Below are positions 33,267 to 41,529 of a DNA stretch of 64,000 nucleotides, one piece after another; positions within the stretch are counted from its first letter, which is position 1; the number at the start of each line of letters is the position of its first letter. The notes below the pieces were generated by a model, which had not been told where the DNA came from, did not search any database, and saw nothing but the letters and a program-made list of their open reading frames with translations. The translations under genes and the position numbers were made by a program. The stretch spans positions 62,001-126,000 of the forward strand of contig NZ_JADYVX010000002.1 of assembly GCF_020194175.1 (NCBI RefSeq), in the 5' to 3' direction. This DNA comes from Bradyrhizobium sp. BRP22. Its GTDB lineage: Bacteria > Pseudomonadota > Alphaproteobacteria > Rhizobiales > Xanthobacteraceae.

Positions 33267-33808
33267 GCATTGATCTCGGCTGGCGGATTGGCGAGGACAC
33301 GCTGCGCCTCGTTGCGCGTATTCCGGCTTTCCTTCATCAACGCCCCTGCGGTGTCGATGATCGGCGTCCACGTCTGCGGATCGAGCCCCTGTTCCTGGAA
33401 GGTCATGTCGAACACGCAAAAGCCGCCGAAGCGCTCCTCCTCGGTGACCCGGTAGCGCGGACAGACCACGATCTTGTCGCCCAGGGTCGGCAGCCGCAGC
33501 CGGCCGGGGCCCTCCTCCTCGAGCGCGAGGATCAGCCGATTGCGCGCCAGCTGGTAGTTGCGGCGGTACAGAATGTCATTGGCCTCGTCGTCATAGGGAT
33601 AGACGATGCAGTAGCCGCGCAGCGTGAACGCGCGCGCCACGCGGCCCATGTCCTCGGCGTACGGTAATTCCTTCTTCGGAAATTCGTGCTCGACAATGCG
33701 CCGGCCGCTCTCCTGGCTGTTGACCTCGCAGTGAAAGCGTGCGTTCCGGAACGAGGCCGGCATCAATCGATCCCGCCACGCCGTTGGCAGGTCGAACACC
33801 GTTGCCAT
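33263..33808 (-). CDS. DNA circularisation protein N-terminal domain (Mu gpN-like)
   Basis: A 181-residue protein. WRDRLMPASFRNARFHCE near residue 11, then GRRIVEHEFPKKELPYAEDMG, is the clear signature of the gpN N-terminal domain (baseplate protein historically called DNA circularisation protein). It is far shorter than full-length gpN. It is coupled to the downstream gene, which may supply the rest. Located between tape measure and hub, as in Mu. Confidence 0.85.
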   Translation of the reverse strand: MATVFDLPTAWRDRLMPASFRNARFHCEVNSQESGRRIVEHEFPKKELPYAEDMGRVARAFTLRGYCIVYPYDDEANDILYRRNYQLARNRLILALEEEGPGRLRLPTLGDKIVVCPRYRVTEEERFGGFCVFDMTFQEQGLDPQTWTPIIDTAGALMKESRNTRNEAQRVLANPPAEINA

Positions 33809-33818
33809 GCCGCTTCTC

Positions 33819-36581
33819 CTAAATGTTCATCGGCTCGTCGGCGACTTGCGCCGAACGTCTTGCCGGCTCCATCTGGGTCTGCCGATTGACCTCGACGTCC
33901 TTGAACAAGCCGCCGCCTTCGGCGCCGACCTTGGTGCCCTTCGGGGCGTTGACGTCGACCGTGATCTTGCCGGTGCCATTGACCGTGGTTGTCGCGGCCT
34001 GCGATTTGTCGATCTGCTGGCGGTCTTCAGCGAGAACGCTATAGCCACCGCCGCTGCGGAATGCGGTCTTCGCGCCGGCAACCCCGGCGTCGGCGGCGGT
34101 CGGGGCTACACCGCCCCTTTGAGCCAAATATTGCTTCATCCCGCCGGCTTGATACATCTCGTAGGCCCGATCGATCTGCTCGTCGGTGACCCAATCTTTG
34201 CCAGCTTCCGCCTTCGCCAGCACATGAAACCATGCGCGACGTTTTTCCGGATTGTTGAGAATATCGGCTGTGACTATCTCTCCCGATGCAAATCCGGGTA
34301 CGCTAGACCGATGGCTTCCGCTCCATTTAGAGATCGCCGAGGAGACCGTCATTCCCTGATATTTTTGCGAGAGCAATTCCATATTGGCGGCCATGCCGCC
34401 TTCGACCGTCGTAAACTTTCCGATTTTGTTACTGGGATCGCCGAGCACGCCGACGCTACCGCCATACTTCAGATCGGCAGCACGTGGCCATGATGCACCA
34501 ACGTTGGCATTACGAATCGAAGCCGGGATGCTCTTGTTGCTCGGATCATAGGGGTTCGGCGTCAATCCGCCGCCGCCTCCCGCCTGTGCGCCGTCTGCAT
34601 GGGCCGGCGTGTCGCCCGCGCCCTTGCCACTGCCGGGACCGGCGGTCTGGCCGTTCGGCATCGGAGCGCGGCGCAGATGCAGCGAGGACGCACTCCGCCA
34701 GTGGGTCGAGACCCCGCCCTTGCCCGAAGCGGTGCCACCCTGATTGCCGCCAAGCATCTCCAATTCGACGGCACCGGTCTTCGGATTGACGCGCCGGTTG
34801 CCGGTCAGGAAACCAACATGCGAGCCCTCGACGCCGGTTCGCGGCGACCTGCCGCGCACCACGCCGATGTCTCCGGCCTGCACCTCGTCGGCGGTGATCC
34901 CCTTGCCGTAGTTGGTGAACGATCCCGCGGCTAGCGAGCTGGTGCCCTTGATACCGGCCTTGGCCAAGTTGGCGTTGACGAAGGCGGCGCACCAGGCTGT
35001 CGTCGCCGGATTGATCTTGATACCCTGCTCGCGGAAGAACCCGCTCAGCTTGGTCTGGTCGCGAATCTCGTCTTCGTTGAGATGCTGCCGCGCGAAAGCC
35101 AGCGCCGCCGCCGGACCGACCTCACCATTGCCCGAGGCTACATTGCCCGCGGCAGATTGGCCGGGGCCGACAGTGCTGCCGTTCGGCGTGGCGCCGCTAG
35201 CATCCGGACGGCTGGCCACGGACGGAAACGCACCAGCGCCACCCTGCGCGCCGCCGCTATAGCCGAAGGCGCCGCCACCGACGACGCCGCCAGCGCCGCT
35301 GTAGTCGGCGGCACCACCGCCAGGAACTGCACCGCCGCCCCAGGCGTCACCACCGCCGCCGAACATCGGCGCACCGCCTGGCGTTCTCCCCAAGCCACCG
35401 CCCGGCGTGAATGCCGCCTGCTGCACGATGCTCTGGAACGCCGCCTGCTGCACCAGCGGGTTGTCGGCACCGACACCACCGCCGCTAAACGACATCTGTT
35501 GCTTGCGCGGTGCCCAGTATTCATTCCACTTGTCCAGCCAGCTCTCCGTGTCGCTCGGCTTCCGCGGCAGCGGCTCCATCTTGCCTTCCAGCGTGCCGGG
35601 CACACCGAGCCGCTTCCAGACCTCGGTATTGCCGATCCGGATCAGCAGCTGCTCGAGCGATTCAAAAGTCCTGAGAATGGACGTCGAAATACTATTGATG
35701 TTCTCCATCACGTTGGTGAGCGGCCCCACCTTCAACGTGCTGATGATGTCGCCGATGCGACTCCACGTGCCCTCAAATGTGTTGAGCTGCTTGTCAAATT
35801 CCTTGCCAAGCCGAAGGCGCCGCTCCTCGGCTTCGTACCATTCCTTGGATTTCGTTGTCAGCTGATCGACGGCGTTGATGCTGTGATCCCAGAAATTCTT
35901 GTAAAACTCGTTTCTGACCGCCGCCGCTTTCTGTTCGCTGTCGCCCAATGCGATACGATTTCTATAGATCTGGTCGCCGGCCTGGCGAACGATGTTGTAT
36001 TGCTCCTCGATGTCCTTGGCTTTCGACAGCTTGTCGAGTAAGCTCTCCATGGCCCGCGCCGCGCCGCCACCAGCGGCACCGGCATCCTTGAGAATATCGA
36101 ATTTGAGCTTGCTGCCTTCCCGCTGCAGATCAGCAATCGCCGCCGACATCTTGCCAACGTTGGCTACCGTGGTCTCGGCGCTGATCCCGGCGATCTTGAA
36201 TTGCTCGATGACGTTCCTGAGGTGGCCGCCACCGACGCCGAGAGCTTGACTGACCAGGCTGATCTCGCGCAATCCGGCGGCCCACTCCTTCAGCCCGCTA
36301 ATCTGCCGCGCAACCTCGAGACCAAAGGCCGCGGTGTAGCCGACCGCGCCGACCATGGTCTTGCCGAGCGTGCCGAAACCGCCGACCAGCTCAGTGATGG
36401 TGCCTTCAAGTCCCTTGGCCGACTCCTTCAGGCTGGCCTGTTCACGCTTAAACTTCTCCAGACCCTGCGCGGTCGAGCCACTGCCGAGGCTCTGCATTTC
36501 CTCGCGCAGCTTCGCGATTCCTGCCGACGCATTGTCGACGAGGCTAACGGTTAAGCGTAGCTCTTCCTCTTCCGTGGGCAT
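33819..36581 (-). CDS. Tape measure protein with lytic domain
   Basis: A 920-residue tail length-determining protein. The N-terminal 320 residues are helical and coiled with a hydrophobic patch, typical of tape measures. Residues about 350-470 are Gly/Ala/Pro-rich linker. Residues about 490-640 resemble a CHAP/NlpC-like peptidoglycan hydrolase: ATTAWCAAFVN (candidate catalytic Cys) and EGSHVGFL (candidate His). The final part (about 690-860) is a further globular domain with DWVTDEQIDRAYEMYQAGG. The ATG overlaps the frameshift-chaperone stop as TAATG at 36579-36583. The lytic domain probably helps penetrate the cell wall during injection. Confidence 0.85.
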   Translation of the reverse strand: MPTEEEELRLTVSLVDNASAGIAKLREEMQSLGSGSTAQGLEKFKREQASLKESAKGLEGTITELVGGFGTLGKTMVGAVGYTAAFGLEVARQISGLKEWAAGLREISLVSQALGVGGGHLRNVIEQFKIAGISAETTVANVGKMSAAIADLQREGSKLKFDILKDAGAAGGGAARAMESLLDKLSKAKDIEEQYNIVRQAGDQIYRNRIALGDSEQKAAAVRNEFYKNFWDHSINAVDQLTTKSKEWYEAEERRLRLGKEFDKQLNTFEGTWSRIGDIISTLKVGPLTNVMENINSISTSILRTFESLEQLLIRIGNTEVWKRLGVPGTLEGKMEPLPRKPSDTESWLDKWNEYWAPRKQQMSFSGGGVGADNPLVQQAAFQSIVQQAAFTPGGGLGRTPGGAPMFGGGGDAWGGGAVPGGGAADYSGAGGVVGGGAFGYSGGAQGGAGAFPSVASRPDASGATPNGSTVGPGQSAAGNVASGNGEVGPAAALAFARQHLNEDEIRDQTKLSGFFREQGIKINPATTAWCAAFVNANLAKAGIKGTSSLAAGSFTNYGKGITADEVQAGDIGVVRGRSPRTGVEGSHVGFLTGNRRVNPKTGAVELEMLGGNQGGTASGKGGVSTHWRSASSLHLRRAPMPNGQTAGPGSGKGAGDTPAHADGAQAGGGGGLTPNPYDPSNKSIPASIRNANVGASWPRAADLKYGGSVGVLGDPSNKIGKFTTVEGGMAANMELLSQKYQGMTVSSAISKWSGSHRSSVPGFASGEIVTADILNNPEKRRAWFHVLAKAEAGKDWVTDEQIDRAYEMYQAGGMKQYLAQRGGVAPTAADAGVAGAKTAFRSGGGYSVLAEDRQQIDKSQAATTTVNGTGKITVDVNAPKGTKVGAEGGGLFKDVEVNRQTQMEPARRSAQVADEPMNI

Positions 36582-36778
36582 TAGTCGTCTTCACCCTTGG
36601 CCTGCTGCTGTTCGCGATCAAGCTGCGCCGTGCGATGCAGATGCATCGCGACCTCAGTCAGGGGCATGGACAGGAAAATGTCGGGGTTGACGTGGTACCA
36701 GCGCGCCAATCGGTAGCAGTCGAGAATGATGTCGTTCTCGCTGCCTACCAGGCCGCTGGATCGGGAAGAAAAAAACGT
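36581..36778 (-). CDS. Frameshift extension of tail assembly chaperone (T part)
   Basis: The -1 frame after the slippery site stays open for 62 codons to a TAA at 36581-36583 that overlaps the tape-measure ATG. It encodes an extension ending in AMHLHRTAQLDREQQQAKG and a few more residues. It has no start codon of its own near the slippery site. Slippage at T-TTT-TTT (36775-36769) would join it to the chaperone, giving about 210 residues instead of 155. This matches the G/GT arrangement known from many tailed phages, where the fusion helps the tape measure assemble. Confidence 0.8.
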   Translation of the reverse strand, partial: TFFSSRSSGLVGSENDIILDCYRLARWYHVNPDIFLSMPLTEVAMHLHRTAQLDREQQQAKGEDD

Positions 36779-37212
36779 TGCAGGCGAAACGCCACGCTAT
36801 TCCAGTCCCGCGGATGCATGTCCTCGATGAACGGCGGCAGGATGTCGGACAGTGCGGCAATGATGAAGGTCATCTTGCGCTCCTCAATCCGCACCTCGCC
36901 CTCCTGGTCGATCCGCACCGGATTGCCATAGCGGTTGATGTCGCTGGCCCGCGGCTCCCGCAGAGTGATCTCGCTGATCTTCTCACCCTTGTTGTTGCGG
37001 ATCGGCTTGTGCAGCAGCTTGACGGTGATCGGCCATTCCTGCTCCAGCCTTTCCGACTGCTCGGCCGGTGACGGCTCGATCGCCGGCTCCGGGGTTGGCC
37101 GCGACTTCCTTTCGGGCGCCGGCTTCTCCGGCGTGACGTCGACCATCGGGCGCGCGATCCGACCGTCGACCTCGTCGCTGATAAAGCCTTCGCGCTTCGG
37201 GCTGACGTTCAT
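36745..37212 (-). CDS. Tail assembly chaperone (Mu gp41-like)
   Basis: A 155-residue protein between the tail tube and tape measure genes. The middle segment (ISEITLREPRASDINRYGN near residue 80) is typical of the gp41/gpE tail chaperone family. The N-terminal 60 residues are Pro/Glu-rich and probably flexible. Near the end, codons CGT TTT TTT CTT contain seven consecutive T residues, a -1 slippery site that leads into the overlapping extension. It starts with a 4-bp overlap on the tail tube gene. Confidence 0.88.
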   Translation of the reverse strand: MNVSPKREGFISDEVDGRIARPMVDVTPEKPAPERKSRPTPEPAIEPSPAEQSERLEQEWPITVKLLHKPIRNNKGEKISEITLREPRASDINRYGNPVRIDQEGEVRIEERKMTFIIAALSDILPPFIEDMHPRDWNSVAFRLQRFFLPDPAAW

Positions 37213-37574
37213 ATGCTGACCTCCTCACAGGTGACGCCCTCCCAGCGCACGCGCACCTGGCCATCGCGGGTGTTGTTCTCGAACCCGCCTTTGCAGGTGG
37301 CCGCGATCAGCGTGTACTGCATGTGGTTGGCAAGCTGCGCCACCACGGTGACATCGGTCTCGTCCATCAGGTCTTCCAAATAGAAGCCCGGCATGGTCGA
37401 GAGATCGGCTTCGATGTAGGGCACGCGCGGCAATTCCTGGTAGCCGTGCACGCCGTCCTGGCCGGCCAGCATGGTGCGCTCGACCGGCGACGGCGATACC
37501 GTGAAGTTGCCGCGCAGCGCCATTTGCACGCCATCCACCGTCAGGAAGGCGATGCCCGCAATTCTCTGTGCCAT
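37209..37574 (-). CDS. Tail tube protein (Mu gpM-like)
   Basis: A 121-residue protein (MAQRIAGIAFLTVDGVQMA and on, with GQDGVHGYQE and PYIEADLSTMPG). The opening and the tube-like strand pattern match the Mu gpM/tail tube family. It follows the sheath gene by 15 bp and precedes the chaperone, the standard order. It forms the inner tube of the contractile tail. Confidence 0.9.
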   Translation of the reverse strand: MAQRIAGIAFLTVDGVQMALRGNFTVSPSPVERTMLAGQDGVHGYQELPRVPYIEADLSTMPGFYLEDLMDETDVTVVAQLANHMQYTLIAATCKGGFENNTRDGQVRVRWEGVTCEEVSI

Positions 37575-37589
37575 GTTCCCTCCTAATGG

Positions 37590-39155
37590 TTATGCGTTGG
37601 ACGCGACGTTGTAGGGCGGCTGGTTCTGCCCGATGATGACGTTGTCGATGCCGCGGTCGTACTGCAGCCGGAATTGCGCCAGCACCGCAAAGACGCGCAG
37701 CTGGTTGATGAGGTCCGGCGGGTACAGGACGTTGACGCGATTGGGATTGTCCGGATCGCGCTCGACGATCAGGTAACGCTTGAAGTTGCGCAGGTCTTCG
37801 ACAAGGCCGCTCCACATGTCCTGCTGATACTGCGCGATCAGCTCGCCTTTGATGATGCCTGGCGTGACGACCGCCTGACCGGGTCCGAACTTGGTGCCAT
37901 CGTTGGCGAGCTTGTGCCTTGGGAATTTCGAGGTGATGGCGTGGCGCTGATTGCGCAGCAGCTTGGCCAAGGTGGCCAAGGTGGTCACCAGCTCGTAGGC
38001 ATCGTCGGTCTGGCCGTAGAGATTCCACTGATAGGTGGTCTGCTCTCGGGCGATCATCGGCTGCTTGTCGGCGCCGATCTTCTGGATGGCGAGACCGTTC
38101 GAGGCCAACGAATTCAGCTCGGCAAAATTGAACCGCTCATGGATGCCGGCGGCCTTGACCTTGTTGAACGACAGCGCTTGCAGCGGGCGGGCCGGATCGT
38201 TGACCAGGGCGCGCTGGGCCTTGGCGGCGTAGGCGGCAGCCCATTCAAAGCACGGCGATGGCGACGCGACTTCGAAAGCCATGATCGATTCGACGCCGGA
38301 GTTGTGCAGCTGTCCGAACAACAACAGGTCGGCATAGGTGCCGCGCATGGCCGAGAACACATGACCGAACAGCTGACGCTGCCAGCCCCAGCGACCGTCG
38401 TCGGTAAAACCGAACTCCTGGTCCCAATCGAACAGCGAGGTGCTGTCGGTGTAGGGCATCGCCACGTATTCGAACGGCTCCTCGGACATGTTGTTGATGG
38501 CTTGGTCGAAAACGGGCGTGCCGGAGCCGCCGGTCAACAGACCGGTTGCCGGCAAAGTCAGCGCAAGACCAGGCGGCAGCTTCTCGCCACCGCGGGCGCC
38601 GTAATAGTTCAACGACACCGTGATGTCGTTGGTGAGAACGCCCTTCCACATCGCGGTCAAGGTGACCGTGCCGGTCACCGCCGCGGCCGTCACCGGCAAA
38701 GTATCGTCTGCGTTGATCGCGGCTGCAATCGCACCGCCGATGACGTCGATCGTATCGGTCGGTGTGATGTTGACCGGAACGTGGGTGCCGGCGATGTAGA
38801 GATGAATGGTGCCGGCTTCGTCCGGCGCACTGACCACGGTGATGTTCCCGGTCGCCGCCGCCGCGCCCACCGGCTCTGCCAGCGGAAGACCCCAGACCTC
38901 GTTGGCGAAGTTGTTGGCATAATAGGCCTGAAACATCCGCGACAGTTCGCTGCCCTGGCCGAACCGCATATCGGCCTGCGCCTGGCTGCCGATCGGAATC
39001 GGCACGTCAGGCTCAGCGTCGCCATCGGCGGTCATGATGCCGACCATCAGCGCACGCAGATTTATCGAGGGCAGGCCCGCCATCGACGGGTCGACCTCGA
39101 CCCAGTAGAGGGGCACCTTGATGTTGGCCGGGATGTTGGCAAAGCTAATCGGCAT
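37590..39155 (-). CDS. Contractile tail sheath protein (Mu gpL-like)
   Basis: A 521-residue sheath protein. MPISFANIPANIKVPLYWVE at the N-terminus, SQAQADMRFGQGSELSRMF near 57 and a C-terminal half with tube-binding pattern match the Mu gpL family. Its presence identifies the phage as a myovirus. It is followed by tube and chaperone and preceded by a small DUF2635-like gene. Confidence 0.93.
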   Translation of the reverse strand: MPISFANIPANIKVPLYWVEVDPSMAGLPSINLRALMVGIMTADGDAEPDVPIPIGSQAQADMRFGQGSELSRMFQAYYANNFANEVWGLPLAEPVGAAAATGNITVVSAPDEAGTIHLYIAGTHVPVNITPTDTIDVIGGAIAAAINADDTLPVTAAAVTGTVTLTAMWKGVLTNDITVSLNYYGARGGEKLPPGLALTLPATGLLTGGSGTPVFDQAINNMSEEPFEYVAMPYTDSTSLFDWDQEFGFTDDGRWGWQRQLFGHVFSAMRGTYADLLLFGQLHNSGVESIMAFEVASPSPCFEWAAAYAAKAQRALVNDPARPLQALSFNKVKAAGIHERFNFAELNSLASNGLAIQKIGADKQPMIAREQTTYQWNLYGQTDDAYELVTTLATLAKLLRNQRHAITSKFPRHKLANDGTKFGPGQAVVTPGIIKGELIAQYQQDMWSGLVEDLRNFKRYLIVERDPDNPNRVNVLYPPDLINQLRVFAVLAQFRLQYDRGIDNVIIGQNQPPYNVASNA

Positions 39156-39174
39156 TGACGCCTCCTCTCAAATG

Positions 39175-39200
39175 AAAAGCGCCGCTGGTTAGGCGGCGCT
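39175..39200 (-). terminator. Leftward hairpin terminator before sheath gene
   Basis: On the minus strand AGCGCCGC pairs perfectly with GCGGCGCT around a 7-base loop, followed by four T residues. It overlaps the end of the DUF2635-like gene and lies 20 bp before the sheath start, so it may act as an attenuator between head and tail genes. Confidence 0.65.
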
Positions 39201-39491
39201 GTTGGGTTCGGATCGTTGGCTGTAACGTCTCGGGGGTGGCTTCTCTTCGCTCTTCATTCCGCTCTGCTCGAGCGTGACGGAGCCGTCGGCGATCCGCCGC
39301 TTGGTGAAACGATCGTTCGGCCATTCGCTCGAGCCCTCGGGCCGGAAGCCCATGCCGTTCGGATGCTTCAAGACCTTGCGCAGCTCATCGCTGGCTGGCA
39401 CCACCCGCACGCCCTTCGGCTTGAAGGCCCGCAGCTTGGCGAGGCGTTCATTCTGACGCTGCTTGCGCAGCGAAATTTCTTTCTCAGTCAT
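39189..39491 (-). CDS. DUF2635-like small phage protein
   Basis: A 100-residue protein. The segment VRVVPASDELRKVLKHPNG and the later WPNDRFTKRRIADGSV resemble the short protein encoded just before the sheath in Mu-like phages (DUF2635). It overlaps the previous gene by 4 bp. Its structural role is unknown. Confidence 0.75.
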   Translation of the reverse strand: MTEKEISLRKQRQNERLAKLRAFKPKGVRVVPASDELRKVLKHPNGMGFRPEGSSEWPNDRFTKRRIADGSVTLEQSGMKSEEKPPPRRYSQRSEPNSAA

Positions 39492-40150
39492 CTGCTTTCT
39501 CCTTTTCCTTTTTCGGGTGCAGGGGCGAAGACGTACTTGGCGTGCAGCTGTTGCCGCTGCGCCATCTCTTCTTCGGTGTCGCCGATCTTGATTCCGGTCC
39601 TGACGTCGATCTCGTCGAGCGTGTCGGTGATCTCAGGCCACCAGTCGGTGCGATAAAAGCAGCTCACGTCGTACTGCAGCTCGGCGACCGGGATTTCGTT
39701 GTTGAACTGCGCGGTGCCGAACACATGGCGGCGGGTGCCGCGGGTGATGCTTTCGATCCGCGTATTGTCGGCATTCATGGCACCGGTATGCGGATTGTAG
39801 GTGTCGAGCATGTTCATGATGTACTGGTCGCGCCACAGCCGCTGCATGATGTGCCAGAACGCAGCGTCGATGGTCTGCTCCGCGATCACCGGATCGTTGT
39901 GCGCGATGATCGCCGAGAAGCCGATGCGGAGGGTATGATTGAAGCGGATGCAGCCGGCATTGGCGTCGCCATCGGGCAGCATGGTCTCGTCGATGATGTA
40001 GACGCCGAGATAGGGGATCAGCTCGCTCTGCACCTGCAGCATCTTGTTTTTGCGCTTGGTGTAGTTGGCGAAATAAGGATCGGCCGCCAGCGCATCAAAA
40101 AATACGTCACGGATCACGAGCGAATAGCTCTGCGTGTCCGTAATGCCCAT
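39488..40150 (-). CDS. Putative tail terminator or completion protein
   Basis: A 220-residue protein between the connectors and the sheath. Gene order suggests a tail terminator or tail completion role. Hydrophobic and aromatic strands (ELIPYLGVYIIDETMLPD; HTLRIGFSAIIAHND) fit a terminator-like fold, but no family motif is certain. Start at 40150 follows a 2-bp gap. Confidence 0.6.
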   Translation of the reverse strand: MGITDTQSYSLVIRDVFFDALAADPYFANYTKRKNKMLQVQSELIPYLGVYIIDETMLPDGDANAGCIRFNHTLRIGFSAIIAHNDPVIAEQTIDAAFWHIMQRLWRDQYIMNMLDTYNPHTGAMNADNTRIESITRGTRRHVFGTAQFNNEIPVAELQYDVSCFYRTDWWPEITDTLDEIDVRTGIKIGDTEEEMAQRQQLHAKYVFAPAPEKGKGESR

Positions 40151-40152
40151 CG

Positions 40153-40512
40153 TTAGCCCGTCCTCGTCTCCACCTTGCGAATCTCCAGCATGGTCTGGCC
40201 GCCACCGTCGCTGGTGGTGTCCGTGATCTGGTATTCGCCCTTCGGCACGCCGTTGCAGTCGAGCGGGATGATGACGTGATCGTTCTGCTGCGGCAGCACA
40301 CTGAACTCGCTCTCGCGGATGTCGAGGATCGTGCGCTGATCGGAATAGATGTGGCTGTCCATCCCCATCACGTCAGCGCCGTAGGTGTTGAGGATGCCGC
40401 GCCCTTGATAGCTGCCGGCGCCGGGCTGCGAGGCGAATGGCACGAACGTCACCGGCACTGCCCAGACATCGAAGATCGGCGACTGCAGCAGCACGTCGAG
40501 GTTTACGGCCAC
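40153..40512 (-). CDS. Head-tail joining protein
   Basis: A 119-residue beta-rich protein (MAVNLDVLLQSPIFDVWAV and on; GRGILNTYGADVMG near 38). The size, position between gp6-type connector and tail completion proteins, and strand pattern fit a head-tail joining protein. It overlaps the previous gene by 10 bp. The family is inferred from position. Confidence 0.65.
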   Translation of the reverse strand: MAVNLDVLLQSPIFDVWAVPVTFVPFASQPGAGSYQGRGILNTYGADVMGMDSHIYSDQRTILDIRESEFSVLPQQNDHVIIPLDCNGVPKGEYQITDTTSDGGGQTMLEIRKVETRTG

Positions 40513-40883
40513 TTCATTGCCTCTTGCGTCAGGTTGAGCATGCGCTGGTCGAGCTGATCCTTCAGCACCTCGCGCAGGATCGGACGGTTCGACACCGGCT
40601 GCCGGCCGGGCTGCGGCGTCCGCGGCCGATAGACCTTCGGTCCCGGCGCCTGGTGGCCCGGCTGCGGTCGCTCGTATCGGCCGCGCGGCCAGATCAGGGT
40701 TGTCGCCGCGGTCTGGTTGCCCGTCGCCGTGACGGTCATGTTCGGATATTTGCGGCGCATGTCCTCGCGCTGCCAGCCGGTCAGCTCTTGCGGCACGGCC
40801 TGATGCAGATTGCTGACTTGTTCGGCGAGCGTGCCGAACTTCGTCACCAGGTTGATGACGTCGTCGAGCACGACGCTAAACAT
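40503..40883 (-). CDS. HK97 gp10-like minor protein
   Basis: A 126-residue protein with a long N-terminal helix (VINLVTKFGTLAEQVSNL) and a Pro/Arg-rich middle. Its place in the connector block suggests a gp10-type neck protein. Overlaps both neighbours by 8-10 bp. The assignment is positional. Confidence 0.55.
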   Translation of the reverse strand: MFSVVLDDVINLVTKFGTLAEQVSNLHQAVPQELTGWQREDMRRKYPNMTVTATGNQTAATTLIWPRGRYERPQPGHQAPGPKVYRPRTPQPGRQPVSNRPILREVLKDQLDQRMLNLTQEAMKWP

Positions 40884-41529
40884 AGATCCTCATATACTTG
40901 TAGAGCAGCGCGTTGACGGTATCGCCGGCCATGCCGATCGGACCGCTGCCGCCCATCTTGGCCATCGCGGCGTTCACGTCGAAGAATTGCACGCGACTTT
41001 CCCGGTGCGAGATCGAGCGGATACCGCTAGTGAGCTGTTGCGCGGCTTGTGTGCGCGCCGAGCCGACCATGATCGCCAAAGCCTGCTTCAGGCCCGGCGG
41101 CGTTTCCTCGGGCAAATTGTAACCGCCGGAATAGGTGATCCGGAGCGGCTCCGACCAGCCGCCGAAGAACTGCAATTTGCCGGAGCGGTTCTCGAGTTCA
41201 TAGCTCAGCGGATCGAGCAATGCGCCATCCAACCCGGTGACCGACTCGATGTCCTCGTCCGCGACCGGATAATGCGTCAGAAAGACCCGACCATTTTGCG
41301 TGTCATAAGGCGGCAGGTCACCGCGCCAGGTCTCCTCGACCTTCTCCTTAGCAAACACCCGATTGCACATCGTGGCGATTACGTCGGAATACTGCGTGAT
41401 CCACATCGAAAGCTGCGGGTCGTCAGCCGTGTTAGTCAGGCTGATGCCGAGCATGGTCTTGAGTTCGTCGAGCGTCACCAGATCGTAGCTATCGGCCGGC
41501 GCCAGCACCTTGATCGTGATGTCGGCCAT
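40876..41529 (-). CDS. Head-tail connector protein (HK97 gp6-like)
   Basis: A 217-residue helical protein. DSYDLVTLDELKTMLGIS near residue 13 and QYSDVIATMCNRVFAKEKVEE near 45 match the gp6-type connector that binds below the portal; the segment RITYSGGYNLPEETP near 130 supports it. The ATG at 41529 overlaps the collagen-like gene stop; a longer frame upstream lies out of that gene's frame and is not coding. Confidence 0.85.
   Translation of the reverse strand: MADITIKVLAPADSYDLVTLDELKTMLGISLTNTADDPQLSMWITQYSDVIATMCNRVFAKEKVEETWRGDLPPYDTQNGRVFLTHYPVADEDIESVTGLDGALLDPLSYELENRSGKLQFFGGWSEPLRITYSGGYNLPEETPPGLKQALAIMVGSARTQAAQQLTSGIRSISHRESRVQFFDVNAAMAKMGGSGPIGMAGDTVNALLYKYMRIYV

Noticed and set aside
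37674..39158. 494-residue plus-strand frame opposite the sheath gene
   Set aside because: It is an antisense shadow of the well-supported tail sheath gene: high GC leaves the opposite strand open, and the protein is Gln/Arg/His-rich noise without motifs.
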